Shown: positions 8,546 to 15,777, numbered from the stretch's first letter. The stretch: DNA of 64,000 nucleotides from Bordetella flabilis (GCF_001676725.1 NZ_CP016172.1:4278001-4342000); one strand, 5' to 3'. The notes: generated by a model not told the origin, from the sequence alone. Translations and numbers: made by a program.

Positions 8546-8735
8546 GTGTGCCTCTACCGCGCTCAGCGCAGGAGGTACGCCTCACGCCTATTCATCCGAG
8601 GAGGTCCGTTTGACCCCCCCCCTCCTAAAATCTGTCGCCATAAATTCGCAGCTTGGCAGACGGTCTCAGTCGCGAACTCGCGAACTTTCAACCCCCCTAC
8701 CGTACGTGCACCGCCGTGTCCCGCCTGCCTGGCCA
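8546..8735. other. HNH-terS intergenic region with a candidate cos site
   Basis: No gene is visible. It holds a run of nine C residues (8614-8622) flanked by GAGGAGG upstream and CTCC downstream. In phages with the HNH-terS-terL order the cohesive-end site usually lies here, so this is the best cos candidate, but nothing in the sequence proves it. Confidence 0.35.
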
Positions 8736-9173
8736 TCAATAGCCATGACGCCGCAGGGCCGGATGCCCGAAGCCGCCGTCCTCCCGCGCCGTCTTGATCG
8801 AGTGACAAGACCAGCACAGGCCCTGCCAGTTCGACGTGTCCCAGAAGAGGCGCTGCGCCACCGCGATGAGGTCTTGATTGCCCGCGTCCAGTGCCTGGCC
8901 CAGACGATGCGGCACGACATGGTCCGTCAGCCGCGCCTCTTCGATTCGACCTGCTGCGGCACAGTGCACGCAAAGTGGGTTTTGCTTGAGGAAAGTCTGG
9001 CTTGCCTTCCGCCACCGGGACGTGTATCCACGTGCGGCCGCACTGCCCCGTGCTTGGTCCTGCTCGCGTTGCAATCGCTGGCGCGCGGCATCATGGACAG
9101 GGCAAAGCCCACCACCGCGCACCAATGCCCCACACCCCGGGTGTCGACAAGGACGTGGACGAGCAGTTGGCAT
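8736..9173 (-). CDS. HNH endonuclease
   Basis: A 145-residue nuclease. An N-terminal Cys/His cluster (CRHPGCGALVRGGGLCPVH) precedes a SRWRKASQTFLKQNPLCVHC segment and the HNH core LTDHVVPHRLG with NLQGLCWSCHS-like NWQGLCWSCHSIKT. HNH proteins beside terminase genes assist cos cleavage in several HK97-like phages. ATG 9173 is preferred to an upstream TTG at 9197 because AGGG is placed 8 bases before it. Confidence 0.9.
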   Translation of the reverse strand: MPTARPRPCRHPGCGALVRGGGLCPVHDAARQRLQREQDQARGSAAARGYTSRWRKASQTFLKQNPLCVHCAAAGRIEEARLTDHVVPHRLGQALDAGNQDLIAVAQRLFWDTSNWQGLCWSCHSIKTAREDGGFGHPALRRHGY

Positions 9174-9266
9174 GTTAGAAGCCCTGACGCAATTCAACTG
9201 CGGGCCACAGCGGGGGACTCGGGCTCATGGGGAAGCCCTGCCGATTGCGCCTACGGGCACTGCCAA

Positions 9267-9304
9267 ACGAAAAACCCGCGCCTGAATCTCTCTCAGGTCG
9301 CGGG
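9267..9304 (-). terminator. tR'-like terminator before the late genes
   Basis: On the minus strand an 11-bp stem with a one-base bulge (CGCGGG 9299-9304 with CCCGCG 9275-9280, and TCAGG 9293-9297 with CCTGA 9281-9285, loop 9286-9292) is followed by TTTTTCGT. It lies between the Q-like gene and the late operon, where a Q antiterminator would act. Confidence 0.7.
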
Positions 9305-9323
9305 CTCCGCAGGAATGTAGCGG

Positions 9324-9351
9324 ATTATGGGGGGTCATGTATAAGTTGCAA
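9324..9351 (-). promoter_or_regulatory. Candidate late promoter (pR'-like)
   Basis: Minus-strand TTGCAA (9351-9346) and CATAAT (9329-9324) are separated by 16 bases. The -35 part overlaps the 3' end of the Q-like gene and transcription would run straight into the terminator at 9304-9267. Matches to consensus are 4/6 and 5/6. Confidence 0.45.
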
Positions 9352-9739
9352 AAACCCCCCTCTTGCGAAGCTCCGCTTCCCTCGCCCGGCGGGCGTCGAT
9401 CCATTCGATAACACGCCTGTCCGCACAGCACAGTCGCCGGTGCAGCGTCGCGCGCGTGCACTTAAGCTTTTCCGCGACGACCTGCATGCCGCCTTCCCAG
9501 ACGTACGCGCCGATTACGGCCCGCTTCAAATCGTCGGGCAGTTGTGCAACAGCGCGATCCGTCTCCAAGGCTTCAGCATTGAACGCGGGATCGGTGTTAC
9601 GCATGCCGGCGCGGACGTCATCTGTCTGGTCCACGCGGTTCACGTTAAACATCGCGGCCGCGCCATAGGCTCCTCCGGTTCCATGCGCCCAAAGCGCCCA
9701 CTGCTCGAATCGCCGGTGCACCCACTCGATCCGCTGCAT
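9335..9739 (-). CDS. Q-like antiterminator / late gene regulator
   Basis: A 134-residue protein opening MQRIEWVHRRFEQWALWAHG, which resembles the Q-type antiterminators of proteobacterial prophages. It has a predicted helix-turn-helix in the second half (MQVVAEKLKCTRATLHRRLCCADRRV), similar to sigma region 4 and RinA-like proteins. It overlaps the replication gene stop by TGATG. Position immediately before the late promoter, terminator and packaging genes supports a role in late gene activation. Whether it is a true antiterminator or a RinA-like activator cannot be told from sequence alone. Confidence 0.65.
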   Translation of the reverse strand: MQRIEWVHRRFEQWALWAHGTGGAYGAAAMFNVNRVDQTDDVRAGMRNTDPAFNAEALETDRAVAQLPDDLKRAVIGAYVWEGGMQVVAEKLKCTRATLHRRLCCADRRVIEWIDARRAREAELRKRGVFATYT

Positions 9740-10212
9740 CACGCCACCTTGCCAAAGCGCACCTGTTCCTCGATGGCCTGCTGAATCCGGGCGCGGTACT
9801 GGTCGGTCGTTTCGCCCGCGCGGGCAGGCCCCACCCCGACATCCCGCCCCTTTCGTTCCATGAGCGAGTGCGACGTCCACCAGCCCGGGCCCGATTCTCG
9901 TTGTGCCGACGCGGCCTTCTGTGGCAACTCGATTTCATCTTCCCAGCGTGCCCCGTTAAGCCAAGTGGCCGGGTGCGGGATGTACTGCGATTCGGTTCCT
10001 GTGACGCGCCAGTATCTGACATGCTGCGGCAGCGCCTCCATGGCCTGCGCCTGCTCGTCTGGTGTCATGCGCGCCCAGGCCTTCTGCGCCGCACGTTTCG
10101 CGGTCCGGCGCGGCCATGCGGCCCAAAATTGCTCGAACGAATGCGCCGGCGCCGGGTCTGATTGCTTCGCCCGCGCGGATTTTTCATCTGGGAAGAGCTT
10201 TAGAACGTTCAT
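9739..10212 (-). CDS. Phage replication protein (O / replisome organiser C-terminal type)
   Basis: A 157-residue protein. The segment FEQFWAAWPRRTAKRAAQKAW and the later YIPHPATWLNGARWEDE are the hallmark of the C-terminal domain of phage replication initiators and helicase loaders. The N-terminal DNA-binding half of full-length initiators is absent, so this is a short form. ATG 10212 (MNVLKLFPDEKS) is chosen because the open frame upstream is Arg/Gly-rich and does not look coding. Confidence 0.7.
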   Translation of the reverse strand: MNVLKLFPDEKSARAKQSDPAPAHSFEQFWAAWPRRTAKRAAQKAWARMTPDEQAQAMEALPQHVRYWRVTGTESQYIPHPATWLNGARWEDEIELPQKAASAQRESGPGWWTSHSLMERKGRDVGVGPARAGETTDQYRARIQQAIEEQVRFGKVA

Positions 10213-10523
10213 GAGATACCCCGTGTCCCTGATACACCATTGGTTCAATGTCGATTGCTGTGCTGGTGAGATCGGTGCGATGGGCGGAGCACCCCCTACC
10301 CATCGCGCTCGACCTGTTGCATTGCCGCGCCGGAGCCGACCGTATGCAGAAGGGCCCACGAGCGGTGTACGCCCCCGTGGTCGGCCAGACTGTCGACGTC
10401 CGTACAGACGCCCCTCCCGCGCTCTAGCCTTTCGCACCCACGCTGCTCCTCGGGACCGGTTTGGAGCCATTTCGGAAGGGGTAACCGCGTATTCAGCCTC
10501 TTCGCCCCTTCCTACCGATACAG
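10213..10523. other. Non-coding gap upstream of the replication gene
   Basis: I see no convincing gene on either strand. It contains a 7-bp inverted repeat CGATGGG/CCCATCG (10278-10284 with 10299-10305). Being next to the replication gene it could hold a promoter or replication origin, but no iteron array is visible. Confidence 0.4.
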
Positions 10524-10919
10524 TTACGGAGGTGCACGGCCTGCTGGCCGGATATGCAGCACTTCTCCGTGCTTCCAGAATGGCTGACGCAAAGGATCAG
10601 GGCGCCCGTCTGCACCGAGGCGAGAGGGATGATTTATTGGCAGCGCAACCAGGTACACCCTGGCTGGCTCGTGATGGCAATCGAGAATGACAATGATGTC
10701 GTCGTTTGGGCGTTCACGTTCAGCACGGCGAAAATCCGTCAGCCGGTACAGCTCGTCGCGCGTGAGCGCCCGACTGCCCACGTGATAGAAGGCTGGGCCA
10801 CCCGGCAATTGCACCATTCGATTGATCGGGGGCACCCAGCGCTTATCGTCTGTCGTCGCCGGCTTCCTGCCGGCGGGCTGGCGAAGTGGCGCAGGCGCGC
10901 CGAAAAGATCGGCCGTCAT
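10524..10919 (-). CDS. Hypothetical phage protein
   Basis: A 131-residue protein I do not recognise. It starts MTADLFGAPAPLRQPAGRKP, then has a globular middle (VQLPGGPAFYHVGSRALTRDEL then FRRAERERPNDDIIVILDC) and ends in a Pro/Arg-rich tail. The ATG overlaps the stop of the upstream gene by 4 bases, which supports translation. The composition is protein-like, not shadow-like. It belongs to the leftward early operon before the replication gene. Confidence 0.6.
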   Translation of the reverse strand: MTADLFGAPAPLRQPAGRKPATTDDKRWVPPINRMVQLPGGPAFYHVGSRALTRDELYRLTDFRRAERERPNDDIIVILDCHHEPARVYLVALPINHPSRLGADGRPDPLRQPFWKHGEVLHIRPAGRAPP

Positions 10920-11224
10920 GCGGTGAAGAACCCGGCGGGCAAAGATATGCCGGGCAAACGCGGGTCGGGCCGCATATAGCGGATCGCGGGCCGTCGAGCA
11001 CCTGCGACGGGCACTCGCCCGCCGTCCCTCAGCAAGCCGGCGGCTTCCAGGCGGCAGCAGGTGTACCGAGCCGCGCGAACGCTGATCTGCAATGCCTGTG
11101 CGAGCTCGAGCGCTGTATTGCCATCAGTAGCAATAGCATCGAGCATTTGGCGTGCTAAGGGGCCGAGCGTGCCGCGAGGCCTGCCTCCGACTCGCTCTCT
11201 CGGACTGACCAGCGGAGCGCTCAC
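10916..11224 (-). CDS. Small winged-helix-like phage protein
   Basis: A 102-residue protein starting at GTG 11224, which overlaps the CII-like stop as GTGA. The region LARQMLDAIATDGNTALELAQALQISVRAARYTCCRLEAAGLL reads as a winged helix-turn-helix, suggesting DNA binding. The longer open frame to 11422 would run through the CII-like gene and is not used. Specific function unknown; it may regulate early genes or help replication. Confidence 0.65.
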   Translation of the reverse strand: MSAPLVSPRERVGGRPRGTLGPLARQMLDAIATDGNTALELAQALQISVRAARYTCCRLEAAGLLRDGGRVPVAGARRPAIRYMRPDPRLPGISLPAGFFTA

Positions 11225-11667
11225 GATTCTGCCATCCCTTCGAGACAAGCGACCAGCCGCGCGACCTCTGCTTGAGTTTCCATCGCCTTCTCTCGGATCG
11301 TGGCGATCTCCGCCTTGTCGACCTTTCCGTCGGCAAGCGCCGCATGAATGGCCTGCATGTAGTGCCCTACCTGCACGTTCATCGATACGACCTCGGTCAA
11401 AACATCCATGTCCGACACGCACTCGTCTGCGCCTGGAACCTTGACCACCACGCGGCCATGCTCGCGGGCCCAGGCCTCAATCATTCGCATATCGCCTGTG
11501 ACGCCGACTATGCGTTGCGCCTCGGCCACCGTAAGGTGATGGGTGTCGTTGTTCGGGTTGACCTTGTTGCGTAGCACCGCGGCAGAGACGTTCACCCGCG
11601 GCCCGAGTGACTCGCTTCCACCGGGGTAGTCGTGGACCGTTGCGTACGCCGCATCGAGGATGTTCAT
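11221..11667 (-). CDS. Phage regulatory CII-family protein
   Basis: A 148-residue protein of the CII/YmfL-like regulatory family. The opening MNILDAAYATVHDYPGGSESL, with SAAVLRNKVNPNNDTHHLTV and a helix AEAQRIVGVTGD, is the conserved DNA-binding part. The C-terminal half is helical (VGHYMQAIHAALADGKVDKAEIATI). ATG 11667 is chosen because GGAG lies 9 bases before it. It follows the Cro-like gene in the leftward operon, the position of cII in lambda. Confidence 0.85.
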   Translation of the reverse strand: MNILDAAYATVHDYPGGSESLGPRVNVSAAVLRNKVNPNNDTHHLTVAEAQRIVGVTGDMRMIEAWAREHGRVVVKVPGADECVSDMDVLTEVVSMNVQVGHYMQAIHAALADGKVDKAEIATIREKAMETQAEVARLVACLEGMAES

Positions 11668-11740
11668 GTGCACTGTCTCCGAACGTATTTACTGATGAGC
11701 AGCGCGGTTACGATGCGCTGCAACAGAACAACCGCGGCCG

Positions 11741-11953
11741 CTAAGGTTTATTTGCGGCAAGTCCAGCGGCATGCGCCTGCCGGGCTTTACGCAGGGCCGC
11801 CATCAACTTGGCGTGCGTACTCGCCCGCACCTCCTTCCTTCGCCCTGTCTCTATGTGCGAGATGGCGCCCTGGGAGAGTTGGCACTCTGCTGCAATCGCA
11901 GCCTGGGACTTACCCAGGCTGCGCAATTCCGCGACGACGTCTTTCGTGTCCAT
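11741..11953 (-). CDS. Cro-like XRE-family regulator
   Basis: A 70-residue single-domain helix-turn-helix protein: KSQAAIAAECQLSQGAISHIETGRR spans the recognition helix. It is divergent from the repressor gene and first in the leftward operon, the position of cro. Its promoter appears to contain operator 11964-11977. A strong 10-bp inverted repeat (11898-11907 with 11913-11922) lies inside the coding sequence. Confidence 0.85.
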   Translation of the reverse strand: MDTKDVVAELRSLGKSQAAIAAECQLSQGAISHIETGRRKEVRASTHAKLMAALRKARQAHAAGLAANKP

Positions 11954-11958
11954 GGCGC

Positions 11959-11988
11959 ATTCTAATACTTATGTATTTTTCTCAGCAA
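11959..11988 (-). promoter_or_regulatory. Candidate leftward early promoter (pR-like)
   Basis: Minus-strand TTGCTG (11988-11983) and TAGAAT (11964-11959) are 18 bases apart. The palindromic operator 11964-11977 lies within the spacer and touches the -10 box. The start codon at 11953 follows very closely, implying an almost leaderless mRNA. Confidence 0.5.
11964..11977. promoter_or_regulatory. Operator site 1 (AATAC-N4-GTATT)
   Basis: Perfect 5+5 palindrome AATAC TTAT GTATT in the divergent region between the Cro-like and repressor genes. The same half-sites recur at 11999, 12490 and 12515. Confidence 0.8.
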
Positions 11989-11998
11989 CCGGAACTTG

Positions 11999-12012
11999 AA
12001 TACCGATGTATT
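11999..12012. promoter_or_regulatory. Operator site 2 (AATAC-N4-GTATT)
   Basis: Perfect palindrome AATAC CGAT GTATT, 35 bases from site 1 and 24 bases before the repressor start codon. It could mediate autoregulation of the repressor. Confidence 0.8.
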
Positions 12013-12036
12013 AGCTCTGTCCCCGACAATCGGGAC

Positions 12037-12372
12037 ATGAGCTCCATCGGCGACCGAATCCGCGAGGCACGCAAATCGAAAGGCTTGACGCAAGGCGACC
12101 TCGCTAAGCGCGTCGGACTGTCACAAGGCACGATCGGACATATAGAAGCGGGACGGAACGAAGGATCCCGCTACCTGGTACGGATTGCCGCAGTGCTGGG
12201 TGTACGCCCAGAATGGCTAGAGACGGGCCGTGGGGAGACGGCTCCATTCTGGCCATTTCCTGCGGACATAACGCCAGAGGACTACGCGGGGTTATCTACG
12301 GATGACCGAGAGGAGATTGCGGCTATCGTGCGCCTGAAACTGGCGCGAATAGCCGCCGCCAAAAGGGCATGA
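12037..12372 (+). CDS. Prophage repressor (CI-like, single XRE domain)
   Basis: A 111-residue repressor starting MSSIGDRIREARKSKG. The helix-turn-helix covers LTQGDLAKRVGLSQGTIGHIEAG, and the rest (VLGVRPEWLETGRGETAP then a helical tail) matches short CI-like proteins without an autocleavage peptidase domain. Lacking that domain, induction would need another route such as an antirepressor. ATG 12037 is chosen since it starts the conserved domain; no good ribosome site precedes it. Four operator palindromes flank the gene. Confidence 0.85.
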   Translation: MSSIGDRIREARKSKGLTQGDLAKRVGLSQGTIGHIEAGRNEGSRYLVRIAAVLGVRPEWLETGRGETAPFWPFPADITPEDYAGLSTDDREEIAAIVRLKLARIAAAKRA

Positions 12373-12381
12373 CGCCCCGCC

Positions 12382-12400
12382 CCAGCGGTTCGGCCGCTGG
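12382..12400 (+). terminator. Hairpin after the repressor gene
   Basis: A perfect 7-bp stem CCAGCGG/CCGCTGG with a TTCGG loop lies 10 bases after the repressor stop. No U-tract follows, so it may be a weak terminator or mRNA stabiliser. Confidence 0.4.
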
Positions 12401-12489
12401 TGGAGGCTGAGCGACCGCGTTATTTGGACCAATCCCGAGTTCTGGACAAAGACTTGACCGCATAGGGCAACGGACCCACGGCCGCTAAA

Positions 12490-12503
12490 AATACTTTTGT
12501 ATT
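12490..12503. promoter_or_regulatory. Operator site 3 (AATAC-N4-GTATT)
   Basis: Perfect palindrome AATAC TTTT GTATT overlapping the -35 box of the rightward early promoter by two bases. Confidence 0.85.
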
Positions 12504-12530
12504 GACCTAATAAAAATACATCCGTATTAT
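12502..12530 (+). promoter_or_regulatory. Rightward early promoter (pL-like)
   Basis: TTGACC (12502-12507), a 17-base spacer and TATTAT (12525-12530) each match the sigma-70 consensus at 5 of 6 positions. Operators 3 and 4 cover the -35 and -10 boxes, so repressor binding would block it. Transcription should start near 12537, which rules out ATG 12535 and supports GTG 12568 as first start codon. Confidence 0.85.
12515..12528. promoter_or_regulatory. Operator site 4 (AATAC-N4-GTATT)
   Basis: Perfect palindrome AATAC ATCC GTATT covering the -10 box of the rightward promoter, centred 25 bases from site 3. Confidence 0.85.
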
Positions 12531-12567
12531 TTCCATGTCGCCTGACCACAGCACATGGAGATACGGC

Positions 12568-12828
12568 GTGAAAACAGCAACCGACAACGCAGCAACCACC
12601 CGTCCAGACCAAAGTTCCGAGCACGAGGACTTCGAACGCTGGGCGGCCAGCCATTTCGGCGTGCTCACGGTCCCCGAATACAGGGTTGCTCTGGAGTCCT
12701 ACTTGGAAGGCCGCCGCGAGCAGCGCTCGCATTACGCGAAGCTCCTCGTCATCGCGGACCCATCCAGCACACAAGGCGCTCCGCACTCTTTCAACGAGTT
12801 GGTCCGCCAGGGTCAGGAGCGCAACTGA
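12568..12828 (+). CDS. Hypothetical early phage protein
   Basis: An 86-residue acidic protein, first in the rightward early operon. GTG 12568 has GGAG 7 bases upstream, whereas ATG 12535 lies at or before the predicted transcription start. It contains FERWAASHFGVLTVPEYRVALESYLEGRREQR, probably helical. I know no function; small first genes of such operons often target host proteins. Confidence 0.6.
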   Translation: MKTATDNAATTRPDQSSEHEDFERWAASHFGVLTVPEYRVALESYLEGRREQRSHYAKLLVIADPSSTQGAPHSFNELVRQGQERN

Positions 12829-12830
12829 CC

Positions 12831-13103
12831 ATGGGCTCGCACAAACTCGGGTTAGCGCTCCTCGTCGCGGCACTTGTCGGCGCAAGTTTCGTTGCGGGGC
12901 AAGTCGTCGGCGCCCGGGACGCCAAATTGTTCCGTGCCTACGACCAGAAGCGGGAGTCAATGATGGCGCGCAGCTGCGGAACGCACGCAACGCTCTGGCG
13001 ACGCGCTTCCACCGGCCAATACGGGTGCCTTTCAATGAATGCCGATGGCGATTCCGTCATCGCACCGGTATTCGACGCGCCAGTTCTCTCCGCGCGGAGA
13101 TAA
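12831..13103 (+). CDS. Small membrane-anchored phage protein
   Basis: A 90-residue protein. Residues 5-25 (KLGLALLVAALVGASFVAGQV) form a hydrophobic segment after MGSHK, so it is probably anchored in the inner membrane with the rest outside or an uncleaved signal. The remaining part holds two cysteines (CGTHATLWRR, QYGCLSMN). Start is 2 bases after the preceding stop. Function unknown; superinfection exclusion is one possibility given its place under the immunity promoter, but that is only a guess. Confidence 0.55.
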   Translation: MGSHKLGLALLVAALVGASFVAGQVVGARDAKLFRAYDQKRESMMARSCGTHATLWRRASTGQYGCLSMNADGDSVIAPVFDAPVLSARR

Positions 13104-13105
13104 CG

Positions 13106-13312
13106 ATGTCCTCCCAGGTCACCCGCGAAGCGCTCCAAGAGGCCATGCGGGCCGCCCGATGCACGGGCGACCTGGACGCGGCGCTTCGATTCCCCGCGCT
13201 TCGCATCGCGCTCCAAAACACTGCCGCTGTGCTCCCCGACCTTCAACGTCGCCCGACCATTCTGCGGCCACGCTTTGACGTCAAGCGCGCCCAGGCCGGC
13301 GACAGCGACTGA
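13106..13312 (+). CDS. Small hypothetical phage protein
   Basis: A 68-residue basic protein, MSSQVTREALQEAMRAARC at the start, with two short helices. It starts 2 bases after the preceding stop. No recognisable domain. The tight spacing and operon position are the main support. Confidence 0.5.
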   Translation: MSSQVTREALQEAMRAARCTGDLDAALRFPALRIALQNTAAVLPDLQRRPTILRPRFDVKRAQAGDSD

Positions 13313-13336
13313 TTTACCTCTCTCAAAAGGACCACC

Positions 13337-13684
13337 ATGTCTTCGCCCACCATCGAAGAAACCCTGGGGCACCTGCGCGCGGGCTGCCTCCTTGCCGACC
13401 TGCAAAGCAGCCTCGCTTCAGTCGTGCAGGCAGTGGACGCTACCGGTAAAGCCGGAAAGCTGACGCTGCAACTGACGATCAGGAAGGTCAGCCGCTCGGG
13501 CGCCTTGGAGATCCTCGACAAGATCACGACAGTCGAGCCCGAAGAAGCACCGCTCACCACCCTGATGTACCCCACCCCCGAGGGCCGACTATCGCCGAGC
13601 GATCCGCGACAGCAAGCCCTCGATCTCAAGCAGCTGCCGCCGCAAGCCGGCAGCGCCACCCTACGCTCCATCGGAGGACAGTAA
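13337..13684 (+). CDS. Hypothetical phage protein preceding DUF2303 gene
   Basis: A 115-residue protein. The segment VDATGKAGKLTLQLTIRKVSRSGALEILDKIT resembles a beta-hairpin domain that in many prophages sits immediately before the DUF2303 gene, which is the case here with the two genes abutting (TAA then ATG). AAAGGACC before the ATG is a good ribosome site. Function unknown; the conserved pairing suggests the two products act together. Confidence 0.65.
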   Translation: MSSPTIEETLGHLRAGCLLADLQSSLASVVQAVDATGKAGKLTLQLTIRKVSRSGALEILDKITTVEPEEAPLTTLMYPTPEGRLSPSDPRQQALDLKQLPPQAGSATLRSIGGQ

Positions 13685-14575
13685 ATGCCCAACCCCAACG
13701 GCGAATTGACATCCATTGCCGACCCCAACATTGCCGAGACTGCTGCGCGGCTGGCCCAAAGGCCCGAAGAAATTGCCGAGACGGACTTCGGCCGCCTTTT
13801 CGCGGTCCCGCACGGCTATCGCCTTGAAACCGACGTCGCGCTAGCCGCACTTGCAGCTACGCCGCCACGTAAGCGGGGAACGGTTCAATTGCGGACTGTC
13901 GACTCGTTCGTGCAGTACGTCCTGCAGCACAAGGAGCCGCAGACCCAGATCTACGTCAAGGTGGATGCCGCGAACGCGGCTACTCCGCTTATCGTCACCG
14001 CCGTATTCAATGACCATGAGTTCGGGGCCCCGGACACCAGCCCCGGGTGGCAGGACTTCCGTGCAGTGTTCACGCCCGCCGCCAGCCCCGAATGGAAGAC
14101 CTGGATGGGAAAGAACGGCGAGAAGATGTCCCAGGTCGAGTTCGCCTCGTTTATCGAGGACAACATCCACTGCTTCGCCGGCTCGGACACCGATGGCGGC
14201 GCCGGATTCCCAACCGGGGGAGAAATGTTGCAGATGGCGCTGGCATTTGAGGCGTCATCGGACAAGCGCATCCGGTCCAATGTTCGGCTGCAGTCAGGCG
14301 GCATACAGCTGGAGTACACCGACAAGGACGACGATGCGACAGTGACTCGCATGCAGGCCTTCGAGCGGTTCCGCCTGGGCCTGGCTCCATTCTGGCGCGG
14401 CGACGCTTATCCGCTTGAAGCGAAGCTCCGATATCGCCAAGCCTCCGGCACCCTGGCGCTCTGGTATGACCTGGTCCGCCCAGACCGGCTGGTTGACCAT
14501 GCGGTGGACGAAGTTCTGGCTCAGATCGGGGAAAAAACGGGTATCACCCCGCTCTTCGGGACGCTCGGCCAATGA
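13685..14575 (+). CDS. DUF2303 (YfdQ-like) phage protein
   Basis: A 296-residue protein of the DUF2303 family found in many prophages of gamma- and betaproteobacteria. Typical segments are VDSFVQYVLQHKEPQTQIYV, TAVFNDHEFGAP, WQDFRAVFTPAASPEWKTW and a MSQVEFASFIEDN motif. The family has no established biochemical role. In this operon it sits next to a dNMP kinase-like gene, which hints at nucleotide or DNA metabolism, but that is an inference. Confidence 0.85.
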   Translation: MPNPNGELTSIADPNIAETAARLAQRPEEIAETDFGRLFAVPHGYRLETDVALAALAATPPRKRGTVQLRTVDSFVQYVLQHKEPQTQIYVKVDAANAATPLIVTAVFNDHEFGAPDTSPGWQDFRAVFTPAASPEWKTWMGKNGEKMSQVEFASFIEDNIHCFAGSDTDGGAGFPTGGEMLQMALAFEASSDKRIRSNVRLQSGGIQLEYTDKDDDATVTRMQAFERFRLGLAPFWRGDAYPLEAKLRYRQASGTLALWYDLVRPDRLVDHAVDEVLAQIGEKTGITPLFGTLGQ

Positions 14576-15234
14576 CCTCAACCCGCAATGGCTTTCGGCT
14601 GATTGGACTATGCGGGCGCGCGGGCGCCGGCAAGGACACATGCGCCGACCTCATGGCAGCCGCCTACGGCTTTTCGAAGATCGCATTCGCCGATGCATTG
14701 CGGGCTGAAATTTCGCGTTCGTTCGGTGTAGACCCCCGCGATCTCAGCAACCGGATCACAAAAGAGCAGCTCACACATGCATTGGCCATCGGCCGGTCCG
14801 ACGATGCGCGATTCATCCACCTGATGGCATCCGCCGGTGTGTGCATATCCGCACCGCGGTCTCCCCGCCAGATCATGCGGTGGTGGGCGACTGAGTACCG
14901 GCGCGCCTTGGATGGCGAAGAATACTGGACTCTGCTGGCCCATGACGCCATCGATGCACTGATGCGGCGGGGCGTACGCCGGATAGTCGTCACCGACGTG
15001 CGCTTTTCGAACGAAGCGTCATTCATCAAGCATATGGGGGGCGAGGTGTGGCGCGTCCGTCGCGCTGTCGCCGATCAAATCCCAGGTAATCATCGCAGCG
15101 AGATCGAACTTGAAGCGATATCGCCGGCCCATGTCGTACATAACGACGGCGACATTGCAGCACTCATGCGCGAAGTCCATGACTTGTGGACGCGTGGCCG
15201 CCCGACCGCACCGAGTCCCCAGGCGCAACCATGA
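14572..15234 (+). CDS. Deoxynucleoside monophosphate kinase-like protein
   Basis: A 220-residue P-loop protein. GRAGAGKDT (residues 15-23) is the nucleotide-binding loop in the form seen in phage deoxynucleotide monophosphate kinases (T4 gp1 relatives). Later IMRWWATEYRR, IVVTDVRFSNEASFI and a VRR motif fit the kinase fold and its substrate pocket. It would raise dNTP pools for phage replication. The ATG overlaps the DUF2303 stop by 4 bases. Confidence 0.8.
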   Translation: MTSTRNGFRLIGLCGRAGAGKDTCADLMAAAYGFSKIAFADALRAEISRSFGVDPRDLSNRITKEQLTHALAIGRSDDARFIHLMASAGVCISAPRSPRQIMRWWATEYRRALDGEEYWTLLAHDAIDALMRRGVRRIVVTDVRFSNEASFIKHMGGEVWRVRRAVADQIPGNHRSEIELEAISPAHVVHNDGDIAALMREVHDLWTRGRPTAPSPQAQP

Positions 15235-15764
15235 GCACGCGTAAGGCAGACCGCAACGCCGATATCGTGCGCCGCCGTGAGGAGGGGCAGACATTCCCAG
15301 AAATTGCCGCGGCGATTGGCATCACGGCGCACCGTGCGAGAAACATCTACGTCAATGAGAACGGCGGGCCCCAGGCACTTGCTCAGACTGCTCTCGCCCG
15401 CGCGCATGCGGATGGATTCACCGTCGAGCTCGAGAACACGGGAAAGGTTTGGACCTGCATCGGGCATGGGATCAGCGGGAAGGCGACGACCCCGACCGGC
15501 GCATACGGTCGTTGGAAGCAAGCTCACGCCAGACGCAATGCGGCTCAAGCCCGCCAGGCACAAAGGCGGTCGGCCCCTCCGGACGCCCCCCTTCAAGTGG
15601 TTCCGCCGCGCCGTCCGCACCCTCATACCCAGCTCACCCTTTCGAATGCGCTCCGCTTGAATGGGGCGAGGGCTGCGGCATGCCAGCCTCCCATCAAGTC
15701 TATAGCCAGCAGCATCCCCGGCAACACCGACCTCGGTGAATCACTACCTTATCTCGATAAATAG
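15231..15764 (+). CDS. Hypothetical phage protein with HTH-like N-terminus
   Basis: A 177-residue basic protein. Residues 1-45 (ADRNADIVRRREEGQTFPEIAAAIGITAHRARNIY) look like a helix-turn-helix of the sigma/resolvase kind. The middle has TVELENTGKVWTCIGHGISG, and the C-terminal third is Ala/Arg/Pro-rich and may be disordered. The ATG overlaps the previous stop (ATGA). DNA binding is likely; role unknown. Confidence 0.55.
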   Translation: MSTRKADRNADIVRRREEGQTFPEIAAAIGITAHRARNIYVNENGGPQALAQTALARAHADGFTVELENTGKVWTCIGHGISGKATTPTGAYGRWKQAHARRNAAQARQAQRRSAPPDAPLQVVPPRRPHPHTQLTLSNALRLNGARAAACQPPIKSIASSIPGNTDLGESLPYLDK

Positions 15765-15777
15765 CGAGAGGAAATTC

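Noticed and set aside
12535..12567. ATG 12535 as start of the first early gene
   Set aside because: It lies at or before the predicted transcription start and has no ribosome site; GTG 12568 has GGAG at proper spacing.
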